Below, in pieces: positions 33,871-46,129 of a stretch of DNA of 64,000 nucleotides (positions are counted from its first letter, which is position 1; each line of letters begins with the position of its first letter). This DNA comes from Anoplopoma fimbria (taxonomy: Eukaryota; Chordata; Actinopteri; Perciformes; Anoplopomatidae). The DNA lies in the NCBI RefSeq assembly GCF_027596085.1, contig NC_072469.1, positions 11,367,914 to 11,431,913 of the forward strand. Reading direction: 5' to 3'. The notes under the pieces are model-generated. The model did no database searches, had not been told where the DNA came from, and worked only from the letters and a program-made list of their open reading frames with translations. The position numbers were made by a program, and so were the translations under genes.

Positions 33871-35230
33871 TCATTGACAGCAGTGTCCCTCTATTTATAG
33901 ACATAAGAGCCAGAAAAAAAATGGAAACTCACATGTAGGAGAATGACCCAACTGTACAGGTGGCTGTAAGTCATCTTGCAGAAACAGTCATTCTTAAATC
34001 TTCATTCATTTCAGGGGATTTTCCTCTAGGATCCTAGCGACTATTTCGAGAACCACAAAGAGGGAGATTTGTCCCTTTTAGAAAGATCATCATGTTAATG
34101 AACCCAAGTGCTAACCTAAATAGAGGATTATCAAGGGAACAGCAGGAGGGCAGGAATGACTGTGCTGGCTAAAATGTTAAAAATGATAATAAAATTGAGT
34201 ATCAAAATGACTGAACACAAGACAACTTCAAGTGCCTGAAACACTCAATTGTCCAGCAATTTTCAACCACTTTGGTCTTCCCTTCTCAACATCTCGTCTA
34301 ACTGACCACTAACTGACCATCACCAGCTAGTGGGTGGAAATACATCTGTTTTCTGAATGTAATGAATGCTATTAAAGTCTTATCTTAAAATGGAAAGAGG
34401 AGACTGTTTTTTTATTCACTGATGATGGTCAGATCCTATTTGATTAATGAATATGGGGTCAAAGGAGAATTGCTTGTATTCACTTCTGACTGTCGCCAGT
34501 CTGTATCACATTAGCTTAAGCATCCATTCCTCTAATACTGTCCTCTTCAGTTCAACCCACTACAGTATTATGATGGTATCTCACCCATCCATATCCCCCT
34601 CCTTAAGTGTTATGCAGCCTTTTAACCAAAAGTTTCCTTTCTTATTATTTGTCTCCAAGTCGAGCAAACTTTTTAATGCTATTTTACAAATTTAAATGTG
34701 TTGACAATCCTCACCTCTTTTATGCACTTCCTCTCCTTTGTTTGTGTTGATTTTCCTGTTTCAGATATCAATTCAAATGATAGCCCATTGCTACTTTGTG
34801 CTTCCTTTTGAGAAAGGGTATTTAAAACCTCTAATGAAGCCTCTAACCAGAGCTTTTCAAATTCTTTCTTACAGTGAATTCACAGAAGCATTGAAGTGGA
34901 TGATTCAGTATATGTCAACAAATTGCCTAGTTGCTTTCTTTTGTAGCCATCTGTCGTCAATGGTTTTGGTGCCTATAGGTGGATGGATTATTGAATGGCC
35001 TTACTGGGCACAGGCCCAGGGGCCCACCTGTCCTTTGCCTACAGAATGCAACTACCAACCAGGAAGATACTCAAAGTGACTACAAATAGACAGAAAACAA
35101 CTATAAAGAGACTAAAAATTAAAAAAGAGGCTAAACAACTATGTCTTGATCCTATGTCGGAGAGGTGGTGTTTTTTTTACAGAGGACAGAGTAAAACCAA
35201 TGTAACAAATGTAGCTGACACTAGAGGGTA
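33871..35230. other. Unclassified stretch with a short degenerate minisatellite
   Basis: No gene recognised. At about 35075-35140 there are degenerate repeats of GACTACAAAGAGACtAAA type, a motif seen in fish minisatellites, preceded by a CAGGCCCAGGGGCCCACCTG palindrome-like segment near 35020. The 34738-35079 frame has no domain. Confidence 0.4.
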
Positions 35231-35849
35231 AGATTACCCCCGACCAACTGGCGTTCTCAGCAAACATTGCATCGGTCACACGCTCCTGCAGATTCCTCCT
35301 CTACAACATCAGGAGGATTCGCCCCTTCCTCACTGACGAGACAGCGCAGGTGCTCATCCAGGCTCTGGTCATCTCCCGCCTGGACTACTGCAACTCACTA
35401 CTTGCCGGAGCCCCGGCGTCGGCCATCAGACCCCTGGAGCTTGTCCAGAAAGCTGCAGCACGTCTGGTGTTCAATCGCCCCAAGTTCTCTCACACAACTT
35501 CCCTTCTCCGTTCTCTACACTGGCTCCCTGTAAGAGCTCGCATCCAGTTTAAGACTCTGGTGCTAGCCTACAGGGCAGTGAAAGGAACAGCTCCTTCCTA
35601 TCTCCAGGCCTTGGTCAAGCCCTACACCCCCGCCCGACCACTTCGCTCTGCTGCCTCGGGGCGATTGGTTGCCCGTCGCTCAGAGGTCCCTGCGGCCGAT
35701 CCACCCGGTCACAGCTTTTTTCTGTCCTGGCCCCTCAGTGGTGGAATGAACTCCCCACTGATGTCAGGACAGCAGAGTCGCTGCCCATCTTTAGGCGCAG
35801 GCTGAAAACTCACCTCTTCAAGAAGTACTACCCTGAGCCTTCCTCGTAG
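35231..35849 (+). pseudogene. C-terminal part of L2 ORF2
   Basis: Open from KITPDQLAFSANI through FLLYNIRRIRPFLTDE, SRLDYCNSLLAGAP, SLHWLPVRARIQFKTLVLAY and LRSAASGRLVARRSEVP. A one-base gain in a T run near 35710 shifts the frame. The proper frame then resumes with QWWNELP, FRRRLKTHLFKKYYPEPSS and TAG at 35847. The RT catalytic core is absent because of the 5' truncation. Confidence 0.93.
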
Positions 35850-36018
35850 CACTTATTGCATTCATATTAGTTGTTGCACTTACTGTATTCGTATCAGTTC
35901 GCTGCACTTATTGAATTCGTATTTGTTTACTGCACTTATCCTATTCGTAGTAGTTTGTAGCACTTATTATATTCGTATTAGTCTGTTGCAATTATTGTTT
36001 TCGTAGTAAGTAATTTGC
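35849..36018. repeat. 28-bp tandem repeat in the L2 3' UTR
   Basis: About six copies of a 28-bp unit starting GCACTTATTGTATTCGTATT, directly after the ORF2 stop. A further partial duplication near 36025-36095 repeats GCTCTGGTTTATGCTTTAAG. Confidence 0.8.
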
Positions 36019-36159
36019 TCTGGTTTATGCTTTAAGATGCTTGTTTGATGCACTATACTTTTGCTCTGGCTTATGCTTTAAGATGCTTGTTTAAGAAAGG
36101 AGATGCACTTATGACTTCTGGTGACTAGTAGTTCTCTTGAATACCTATGTTGAATACAC

Positions 36160-36240
36160 TTCCTGTAAAGTCGCTTTGGATAAAAGCGTCTGAATACACT
36201 TCCTGTAAGTCGCTTTGGATAAAAGCGTCTGCTAAATGTA
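36160..36240. repeat. Duplicated L2 tail stem-loop
   Basis: TGAATACACTTCCTGTA followed by AGTCGCTTTGGATAAAAGCG occurs twice in tandem (about 38-bp unit). Each copy can form the CGCTTT/AAAGCG stem-loop thought to be recognised by L2-type reverse transcriptase. Only the second leads into the CTGCTAAATGTAATG end. Confidence 0.85.
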
Positions 36241-36590
36241 ATGTAATGTAATGTAATGTAATTAGCCCCAATTTCCACATGAACACAAACTTAAATGGGC
36301 TATTGACTTTTCTTTGGTGCTATTGATTGTGCTGAAGCTGTGCTAAACTTGTAAATTATGATAATCATGATAAACTAGTGTTACATGCAAGGCAGTCAAA
36401 TAGTGTGGTATTAATATTGGTGCAAGCAGTTGAAAAGAACACGTTATCACAGCAGAAGGCTACCTTGGCTCTGGCTTTAGAGAGGTAGTTGGAATATGTT
36501 TCTTTTCTTATCACAAAGGATTATAGCAACAGACAGTTTTCAATAATCATTACAAAATATTTCACTTTTTTGGAATTTTTGGAGGTGTTA

Positions 36591-37333
36591 GATCGTGTCT
36601 GCTAACTTTGGCCATGTTAAGACCTGGCATTAACATGTGTATTGGGTGATCAAATCAAAAGTTTACAGATGTAAGTACAGATGAGAACGCCCCCAGGAAG
36701 CATTGAGGATGCTTTGAGAATCTTTCAAACCACATTGAGTTTTTACTTACCTTGCATATAAACTGCATTCTCACAATGTCGCGATAAGATATCACGTGAA
36801 AACCCATCTTGTCAGGGTTCACGTAACGTATTTATGTCTGGTAAGCCAGAGCACCGACCATTCAACGTCCTGTGAGGAGCTACTGGCAGCTATGGATGCG
36901 GCTTAGGTGTGTGCAGGACAACACAGAGAGGCAACTATTTGTTCTTAACAATCCTAGCCACTACCAAAGAAGTAAGTGTATATGCTGCAATACCATCACT
37001 AACCAGACCTGAGTATTTCTTCATTGAAAGAAGAGCAAAGAAGGGAACTGAAGGCTTTTCACAATGGAAAGGATTTTCAGCCCTTCTGCTGACTTGCTAC
37101 GGTAAGACTTTACATGATAGATGATGCATCCAAAGACCTACCATGTGTTTTTTGAAAGTGCCTGCACTTACATAGACATTGCTATCCCTCTGAATGTGGT
37201 CTGAGCTATCATATCTCAATGCTTCCTCAATGCATCTCAGGTGCATTCACACCTGTACATAGATTGTGACCGGATCACCCAAGACGCATGTTAATGCCAG
37301 GATTGAACAGGGCCAAAGTTTGCAGACAGGATC
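36591..37333. mobile_element. MITE with long terminal inverted repeats
   Basis: The left arm (36591 to about 36735) has GATCGTGTCTGCTAACTTTG, then CCTGGCATTAACATGTGTAT and GGGTGATC. The right arm (about 37190-37333), read in reverse complement, gives GATCCTGTCTGCAAACTTTG, CCTGGCATTAACATGCGTCT and GGGTGATC. Both then pass through AGGAAGCATTGAG. The arms are about 140 bp with indels. The middle (36736-37190) has no transposase. Target duplication is not clear. Superfamily unknown. Confidence 0.75.
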
Positions 37334-37823
37334 CTATTAGGCCTGATCAAGTGTCAGTATGTGACAAGTTGGGAGTGAGAAATCTCGGGAATGTCGTAAT
37401 GTCACTGCAGAGCAGGGACTGCCAATTCTGCTTTGTCTGACCTGGATTACATTAATATAATCACTCAAATGTTACTATTTGGTATTCATTTTTCATTTTG
37501 TATGACTTTTGTCTTTTGAGAGTTTTGACAATTTATGTATTTCAACCAGAATATTGTAATAGATCTTAACTTGGAAGGACTAGCTGTTTACCAATTGCCT
37601 CCGTTATTATTTTTCCATGTTTTTCAAAGTCAGGATGCCACGTGCCTTATGTGCCTCCATTTATTAAAGTTGGTTGTAGCCCCCCTTCAGGGTTTCAAGT
37701 AGTTCCTTCTTTAAATATTGTTTGTATTGTGTTTAGTGTTTTAAGGCTGTGTAATATTCCTTAATTTTTATTTTTGATCGTGGGAACGGAATCTGTTTTT
37801 GATTCTATATTATTAATTTTAGG

Positions 37824-38070
37824 AGACTGTGGCTCAGTGGTAGAGCAGGGTCGTCCTTCAAACAGAGGACAGGCAGTTCTAACCCCGGCTCTGCTCAATG
37901 TGTCCTTGGGCAAGACAATTAACCTCAAATTGCTCCTGCAGGCTGTTCCTGTTGTTCCACTGATGAATGGGTATGAAAATGTTATGAATGGTTGTGAATG
38001 GGTGAATAATGAATTGCAGTTTTAAATCGGAAGTCGGAAGACGCTATACAAGTACAGTCCATTTACCAAA
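37824..38070 (+). repeat. tRNA-derived SINE with head
   Basis: Starts GACTGTGGCTCAGTGGTAGA (A box) with a weakened B box CAGTTCTAACCCC. The body has GTCCTTGGGCAAGACAATTA, then GTGAATGGGTGAATAATG. The tail ends in ACGCTATACAAGTACAGTCC and ATTTACC. Part of the GCGCT-tail core is deleted. Confidence 0.85.
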
Positions 38071-39141
38071 TATATACTATTTAAATCTGCTTAGAATCCT
38101 TGTCTCTGAACTTTTTGGGGGATATATATAATTTTGGCGTATTTGAACTCAAAGTTTTAGTTTGAGTGAACTAAAGGTGTCATTGTCAACATTTGACCTG
38201 TAATTAAGTTCAGCATTACATCTTGTCAGCAAGGAACGCCTTGGGCTCCTCTGGAAAAGCTGGAAAACGTTGCTAGGTTGAAAGATGCCATGTTGCTCAA
38301 GACAGTCAGCACACACGGATGCCGTGTTCACATTGAAAGTGATATCGCAACAGGTTATACGTTATTTTCAATGAATGCTGGTGACACATACTGACGTTCA
38401 ACACCTATCACTGTGTGATGTGCGTGACACGCTACAAATCTAAATTGAGGTTGCCTCAATTAAGATTTAGACAGAATACAAAAAAGTATTCTTACCGTTA
38501 TTCATTTCTCAGTTCTATTTAACGCAATAACTGCGACACCGAGCTCTTGAGCATCATTTGGCCATTTTGTAGCATTGTTGTGTGTAGTGTGAACATACCA
38601 TTAGGCCCCGATCAGATGCTTTTTGTTATAGTTTTGATGAGAGTGTAGTCTTTTGCATGCGAATTTTGCGTTGCTGAGCGCCTTCCGTTTTTCTGCCCTA
38701 TGCGCCTCACAGTTTTGCAGGAGCACTTTGCCAGAAAGCATTTTTGAAGCAGCAGCGTCTGTTGTGATGCGTCTCGGTGTGACGTGTTATTCATGCTCAA
38801 AATGCATTTCCCAACCTTATATTCCCTGCACCAGGCTTCCGTTCACAAATTAAACAAAATATAAATCAACACACAAGATAAATCTCCTTTGTGAACAACC
38901 CGCCGTAAAAAGCCATGCCTTGCTGCAGATCTTCCAGTTCGTCACAGGGTTTTTTTTAAGCTTGTGGAATATCTCCGGCTGCACCTTGAGCTGAGGGGCA
39001 GAAATAGATCATCCCACATTATAATCCAGCAGGTAACACAGCAGTGTCAATAAAGTAAGATTAAAGCACAAGTTTGTACACATGTGAGGAAAAGAAAGAA
39101 CATACAGGAAACCAACACATGTAATGCACACATGAGCTAAA

Positions 39142-39143
<2 letters not shown>
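38071..39143. other. Unclassified stretch
   Basis: No gene recognised. The part at 38600-38830 is CpG-richer than its surroundings and may be an old repeat. I could not classify it. Confidence 0.3.

Positions 39144-39223
<80 letters not shown>
39144..39223. repeat. (CA)n microsatellite
   Basis: About 40 perfect CA units. The Cys-Val frames on the minus strand are artefacts of it. The 39224-40034 interval shows no feature. Confidence 0.98.
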
Positions 39224-39226
<3 letters not shown>

Positions 39227-40034
39227 GAGAGTCGAAAAAGGCAGAAAACAAACATGTTTTTCAGTTTCACAGCTCAAGCCTTGTATCCATGCAACTGCCT
39301 CCCTTTCTCTTTCAACCACATATTTTCTTAAGAGATCCTAATTGTCCCTTTGATGCAATAACATGTACATCTGTATATATTGCCAAGATCATATCACTAT
39401 ATTTGGAAAATGATATGTTGTGGAATAATGTTGTTATTGTGGCTCCTGACTAAATTCAGCATGTTTACAGCATTGCATGGCTCCAGGGCAAAGGATTCAA
39501 GGGCTCTCACAACATACAGACTGCAGGAGAATTACAGGCAGTGCTCTGGGATTACTTTGTCAATGTAAGCGTCATGACTGACTGTAGGCGTGACAAAGAT
39601 TGTGTTTTAGCTGTGTTTAAATATATAACTGGAATAAAAGGTTGTGTATATTTCTTCAAGCACTAGTCATCCCCATTCATAACACACAGCAATAGGAGTC
39701 CACAGTAACTTCCCTTACATCATCATGTGCGCAAGCGTATTGAACTGATGAGAGGAAATTAATTAATCTGAATGTCAGTGAATCTGAAGTTATGAATAAT
39801 AATAATTGTATCTAGAAAATTTGCAATGAAAAGAGACCCCAAAGACAGAACATGCGACCTTAAAGGAATCTATGTATTAAAAGGGGCAGTCCGTCAATTT
39901 TTGTAAATTGTTGATACATACCTCTACCGTAAATTGACACCTCTACAGTTTTGGTTGAGAAAACCCATTTTCCTTTTTAAAAGAAAAACATTTATTTTAC
40001 ATAATGCTAACTAAAGCTCTACTAATAATAGTTA

Positions 40035-40495
40035 AAGCTAAGGTTGGTAATCTTGAGAACAAGCAAGAGTAGCCTACGCTTGATTTTAAAAATGATCCAA
40101 CCTTAATACCTCTTTTCTCATCCTGCCTGTCCTGCAGCACCTCTTCTCACTCTCTCGCTCCGTTGTAGTGCTTGCTCCTCCCTCCAGAAAGCAAAGTCTG
40201 TTCTGACTGGTCAGCTAGCCCGCTCTGTTGTGATTGGTCACGTTTCACATTTCAAAAAACTCTTCCTCCGGAGCTTCAGCTCCGTCTCTCTCTTTTGTTG
40301 TTTGAGGGCAGGCCAAACTAGTTGGACGGAGTTTTACGTCACTTTCGTAACATTGTGACCTCATAATATTACCGAAGTGAAGGAGAGAAGTCAATGGAGC
40401 CGTTTCAGGCAGGTCAGGAGCAATGATTCTGAGGTGCAGGGTAACTCCTTTTAGGCGTGGACTTCAGGTTTTACACTCTAAGGACCTTTTACATG
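40035..40495. repeat. Nonautonomous DNA-transposon-like repeat, copy 2
   Basis: TAAGGTTGGTAATCTTGAGA at the left belongs to a separate fish repeat by memory. From 40110 the sequence follows the 1157-1420 family: CTGCAGCACCTCTTCTCA, GCTTGCTCCTCCCTCCAGAA, GGTCAGCTAGCCCGCTCTGT. It continues past copy 1's match through CTCCGGAGCTTCAGCTCCG and GAAGTCAATGGAGCCGTTTC. The CTCCGGAGCT segment resembles the 5' flank of the THAP exon near 10130. Confidence 0.5.
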
Positions 40496-40500
40496 TATGA

Positions 40501-40938
40501 TCTGTGATCCAGAGTTGGTGTAGGAGATATAGAAGCTCTGAATAATAATATAGATTGACCAGATAGAGCAGAGGTAGGAGAAAGAGGAGACCTCAACTTT
40601 CCTTCACTATTTGGTATAATATTGCCTGATTATTTGAAACCCATTCATTCATGTTTTGTATTGTTCTTTAATTATTAATCTTGTCATCCATTCATTTAAT
40701 TCCCTTTTTAATAAATTACCCATATATCGCCAAGTCGTTGTCTGTCATATTGATTCAAAAGGTTGGAACTATGAGGTCACTGAAATCAGGACTTACGCCT
40801 GAGATAGTGAGACTGGATAATTTGTCACCAAATTATTGATCATATTTTTGTTTTTATTTCTTCTATTCAGAAGTGGTGCCCCGCAATTTTTATCGTAAGC
40901 AATATTTTTATTTTAACGTAGTCATAAACAACGCTACA
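40501..40938 (+). repeat. LTR-like repeat, copy B
   Basis: A full-looking member of the three-copy family. It starts near TGTGATCCAGAGTTGGTGTA and passes AGAAGCTCTGAATAATAATA and GAGAAAGAGGAGACC. It has AATAAATTACCCATATATCG, then CAAGTCGTTGTCTGTCATAT. It ends AACAACGCTACA. It shows the site into which the SINE inserted in copy A. A TG start and CA end fit an LTR, but no primer site or internal genes adjoin. Confidence 0.65.
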
Positions 40939-42065
40939 CTATGCATGCTGATGTGCCTGTGAGTGGGATGGTGATGCAGGATTGTTTGATTCTTGAAAGA
41001 ACCTCCACACAGTGAAGAACAAAGATATGCATATGCACACTCACACATGCAGTGGTTATGTTTTTAAATGTGTGTGAATCGGCAAGAGTAGTACAGCAGG
41101 AAACCAAAGCAGCGGCCAGACCGGGTGTAACAATTCACTTCTGAGTTAAAAGTCACTACACTGTTCATTGTTTATCAGAATATATCGCTATTATTTGTGG
41201 TGGGAAAAAATATGCAGCTTATTACAGTAAATTAATTAAGAGTGGAGGAGGAGAAGGCAGACATGCATTAATTCAGCTCATTTGGGAGAGAGAATCTCCA
41301 TAAAAGTTGTGTTTCACAGCAGTCTTTTTTTTGGTTGGTTTGTGTAAACACAATTTGTGGGACTGTAGCTCCCGTAAGCTAATACACTGAGTCCCAGCTG
41401 GCAGTGGAGCTGAACATAAAATCATCAGAGAGACAACATGTTAATTCCACCAAATCGAACACAACTTTATTGTGTTCCCTGTTTAAATCCCCTTCAGAAC
41501 ATCTTTCTTTACAGTTCTACAAAACATGTGAAGTAAGTATTTTCCCTTGATGACAAAAAGTACTTTCAGGTCTAAATGGAGTGGAAGAGCGACAATCCTA
41601 GATTCACTAACTCTGTAAAAAAGTAATTTAAACGCATCTAGAATTTATTAACATTACTCATAGATTGTTTAGTTGTGTGTGTTGTGTGAAGACAGATGAG
41701 CCCTGAAAATGCCTTGATTTGTTTTCATACCCCTTCCCCTTTGGAATTTGGATTCAAGGTTATTCTGGTTGCTTCATCCTTGGCATTGTTTTTTGTCCTT
41801 AGAAAAGTTGTGTATATAAAAGCTTTTTGTCATTTGACAAGTGTCAACAGAATAGAGTGCCAAAGTCATGTCATCCCTCAATACAATCTCTTACTCAGCA
41901 TTTATTTTATCGGTCTTTACCATAATCTTCTAACTCTAAACCGAACCAATCTCCCTCCTCTAAAACTTACCAAACCAACAAAGGATAGTAACGAGTACTA
42001 GCCAATCAGAGGTAGGGCAGGCCATGCCTTTGTCATAGTAAGAAAAAAACACTGCGACCGGGAAG
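40939..42065. other. Unclassified stretch
   Basis: No gene or classified repeat. The 41696-42001 frame has no domain. Confidence 0.35.
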
Positions 42066-42240
42066 GTCCAATGACGTTATTCGGCATAATAGGGTGTGTG
42101 TATTTTTTGGGCCTTCGGAAAATATGGGCGTATGTTTGTGGCTAATTGGCTGTTGGGCAAATGGGCTTTCAGTCCAATGGCACATTTTTTGGACTCTTGG
42201 GGTCTCGGAATAAGAGCCGTCGGAACAAGTGGAAGTCCCC
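42066..42240 (+). repeat. Short repeat built of about 20-bp units, copy 2
   Basis: Longest of the three copies. It contains GGTCCAATGACG, TTCGGCATAATAGGG, CTTCGGAAAATATGGG, TGTTGGGCAAATGGGCTTTC, AGTCCAATGGCACATTTTTT, GGACTCTTGGGG, CTCGGAATAAGAGCCG and TCGGAACAAGTGG. That makes eight related units of about 18-22 bp. No coding potential. Confidence 0.6.
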
Positions 42241-45200
42241 TAGTTATCCTGCTAAAAACAACTCACCAATCACTGGATATGTATCACTGCTCTGCTACAT
42301 TATAGCTAAAATACTAAAGACATAGCCTCAATAGTAAAAAATAAATTATGATGTTACTTTGCAAGACATCTTATATTTGGATACTCCCAGATGAGATTAA
42401 AGAAACCTCTGTTTTCGTTCTTCTCCACAAGTTCTCATTTATCCAACAAACCACAGCAGAGCTATCTAACACCATCTTATCAACAGCGGTACATGGCACA
42501 CAGTCAGCAGTGTGATGTTAACAATGCCCAAAGCGCAAGTTTGTTTTCCTCTGAAAATGATGCAGCATTTACAAACACTGCAGTCATATTTCCACCTTTG
42601 AGTATATGCTTTCCTACCCCGTGTGTTGTTGAGAGTGGGCAGGGGCGCAGAGCAAAAGAGTGTGTGTGTCCTGATGTGACTGCACCTCCTCCTCTGCAGG
42701 AGCAGCAGGAGCAGCAGCAGTGGCAGTCTATGAACCCTCATGGACATAATTAATAGGACACATGTTGCCCAGGCAGTCTGTTTGTTTGGCTTTGGAAAGA
42801 GCAAAGCGAGCCTCTGAATAGCTCCGTCACGAGGGGCTTTTCTGTAAACATATGATTTACTGATCTCCTCATTAAGCTGTTTTTTTCCCCCCCCTTTGGC
42901 ACTTGTTGTGTCTGCTATGAGGCGAAATGAGCGGATGGAGGGAAGGAGAGGTTGCAAAGTCTGTGGCAGAAACCAAAACACGTGCAGAACGCGATCTGCA
43001 ATTCAAATAAGAAAGCAATGGCTGTAAATAATTGAACAGGAAAACACTCAGAGATGCCCACTTTGAATGAAAGTTCTACACTAAGCACTATAGTGTTTGT
43101 AGGAAGAATGCGTTGGAATAATAAAATTCTCTCCCAGAGAGAAAAAAACAACAAGAAAGTAATATACAAGCAGAAAGCATTTCAAAAGGGATGCCAAGCC
43201 ATGCTTTAGTTCATTAACATTAGCTCATATACAGATTGCTGGAAAACCATTATGGTGTCTGGCATGGGGCCCCAAGAGCGCCACCCTCTCCTCCACATCC
43301 ATCTAATCCTCCACCATGTCTGCTTGCTCTCCTGCCTTGTGTTTCATTCTCATTGTGCTTTTTGACTCCTTACTCTTCAATTCCTTTCATTTGCTCTACT
43401 CTGCTGGAGAGCTTGATGAAAGAACATCTGCTTCCCTCTGGGAAGTCCTCCTAAGCAACATGACAGATTCTTCCCCACTGCTTAGGAAGCATATACAACT
43501 GAAAACAGACAGACACGAGTGACAATATTATTGTATATGGGTGTCCACTGGAGCCTCTAGGTGTTTTGTTAACGCAAAGTTGTCTCCACTTTGCAGAATT
43601 TTAGAGACCAATAAATGTTTTGAAGCAGCATGAGAGACAACTGACCCTTTGCTAAGCCCCGCCCCCCGCTGTTACTCTGTCAAGCTGCCAGAGCTACTAC
43701 AGAGCCCACACTGTCACTAAGGCACTCCCTGCATACATTTTATCTACCTTTTGTAAAAACGAAAAAAGCAATTTCAGAGAGCAGGAGACAGAAGGGTCTG
43801 CAATAGGACAGGATCTCAAACTGATTCAGAGGTGAAAACAGGTTAAAAACATGAACATAGAATCTAAAGCCACAGATCACAGTGTAAAGTGAACCACCGC
43901 ATCACCTGGTGATGGAGACAGAAGACAATGAAATGAAGGAATAAACTGTTCCTGTAAAGCCGGTTCGGTCTTTATTCACTGTTATAATCATTAAAAAGTA
44001 AAAACAGCCTGTGTATACATTCAGTATTCCTTCAGAATCTAGCGTAGCATAGAAGTGCTAACCCTAGTTAATAGTCTACTAACGTACTCTGCTAATGTTA
44101 GCGTAACAGGTTTTAAACATAATATTTTAGAGACCTATATTTCCTTTCAACCTCTCTGGGTAACGATTTTCACTATTACCCAACGTTTAACCAGGACTTG
44201 CTTCAAATCCACTAAACCAGCCAGAACATGAAGAACATCTGAAACGATTGCATGAGAGTCTATGGAACAGAGCCGGTTAGTTGTCAGACCACAGTCAGAA
44301 CTGGCAGATGCTACGCTATGATAGACCTTATCATCTAAAATGCATTTAGAGTTATAAATAGGATTTTGTTTCAGTTGGATTTGCTTTGACGCTACTATAT
44401 TTAAATGAAAATGAGAGTGTGATTTAATGAGACTTTATCCAAAGCCTCCAGGTGACTAACCTATAAGATTTGAAAGGGAGTAGACGGTTTAATATCCTCT
44501 GTATGGTACGAATGGGAAATAATGCTCCATACAGAGTCACACGCATATACATAACCAATACAACAGTCAACAGTAGGCTTAGAGCAAATGGATTATGTTA
44601 TTAGGGTTTGCTAGATGCTGCTTCTAAGTTTATTAATCACACCAGCGTGGGATCAAAAATATATATCTAGGTGCAGTTGTCTTCCTTATAACCTGATTGC
44701 CATCAACATCAGGTGTCTGGCTAAAATATTGCAGACAAAGTCCATATCCAAACCCTAAGATTATGACAAAGACTAGAACTAAATGTTTCTTAGATTAAAT
44801 GTATTCTTTTGTCTCAAATAAATGAAACAGTATTTGCATTTTCATTATGTTCTGCACATTTCAAGCACTCTGCATATCCTCTGCTTTACATAGTACATTA
44901 TTTAGAAGTTCTAGAGGTAAGTTGAGCTGACAGCTAAGTGAGATCCATATTAATTCATATTGGCAGATGAGCACCTGACTGCTTACTGAAAACAGAGACA
45001 GACAGATGCTTTTTCTTAAAGACAAAACAACCCACAAAAGCTCTTCTTGAATGTAATTACATGTAAGCAGTAGGTATGAGTCAACTGAGACAGGAGGGTG
45101 TGATAAATATGTTCTGTGTGATATCACAATCAAACATTTCCCCGATATGGTAAAATTACTCCAGAAACTTGATGTTTGTTCCCCTCTGAAAACATAGATA

Positions 45201-46096
45201 ACTGGAAATGGATATCATTTTCATGAGAAAGGAATTCATTTTTTTTTTCTCAGGTCTTCTTCTGAATCCTTTCATTCTGCAAAAAATAGCATTATAAAAA
45301 GTTTAATCCTTATTGGCAGAGAGAACGTTGATCGTTGATGTAGTGAGGTTGGAGAGGCCTTGTGTGACTAACAAATGGAGGCTCCTCCACCATTCTTTTT
45401 CCCCCCTCTCTGGTATTTCATCTCTACAGAGGAGGTTCAATACACTTTCGCAGAGACACTCCCAAAACCCCCCACTCTATAAAGGCGTCAGGTCTGACAC
45501 TCCACGGGCTGAGAGGAAGATCTCAAGTCAAGATACGAAGTCAGCCCGGGAAATCCGAACCAATGAATAACCTTCTTCCTCTCCTCCCCCTCTCTTTTCT
45601 ATCTGATAACTGAACATCTGGTCTTCCCAGGTCACATCATAAACTACTTGGGTCAAGGGAGCAGGACCCACACTACGTAACTTGCAATTATTCCATGTAT
45701 CTCTGTATAACACTGTATAAGTCTTTAGAATATTCAATAACTCCAATCAAAGTTTTTTTTTCCCATTTGATTTCAGGATAATACGTCTTTCTCCCGTAGT
45801 TCTAGAGTGGGAAACAGAGTTAAAATCATTTTCAGATATTTCAAATCAGACTCATGTGACCATACTGCTCTCCAGTGGTCAATTGGTGATAACACATTTC
45901 TGACCTGCATAACCTCTGTTAAATTCTGTATATTAAGTGTATGTAACTGAAATTCCATTTCTGTATTTATACAAGTGTGTAAGGATTATTAAGCTCATAG
46001 TGAAGAAAAGTATGTCGGTTATTTGTTTAAAATGTTAGATTAATTAAGTTACCAAACCAGAACACACCTAAACTAGGAAACAAAGGAATCTGAAAT
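42241..46096. other. Unclassified stretch
   Basis: About 3.9 kb without a recognised gene. GAGCAGCAGGAGCAGCAGCA near 42700 is a small trinucleotide-like run. GCTAAGCCCCGCCCCCCGCT near 43660 looks like part of an old repeat. Frames at 42391-42753 and 42466-42981 overlap on opposite strands and lack domains. Confidence 0.35.
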
Positions 46097-46129
46097 TTGG
46101 CAAAAAAAAAAGCCATAAGATCAAGCCAC

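Larger units (their letters stand above)
35231..36263 (+). mobile_element. L2 LINE, 5'-truncated copy
   Basis: Only the last part of ORF2 and the 3' UTR are present. The 3' end carries AAGTCGCTTTGGATAAAAGC then GTCTGCTAAATGTAATG and (TGTAA)n, the tail shared with the SINEs at 33651 and 50069. It is a different L2 lineage from that at 3.6-7.9 kb. Such 5' truncation is the usual result of incomplete reverse transcription. Confidence 0.93.

Noticed and set aside
34738..35079. 113-codon hydrophobic frame, possible membrane protein
   Set aside because: Composition follows the AT-rich background, and the frame runs into a degenerate minisatellite.
39009..39319. Cys-Val repeat proteins on the minus strand (also 53056-53336)
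   Set aside because: Translation of (CA)n microsatellites; no start context or conserved flanks.
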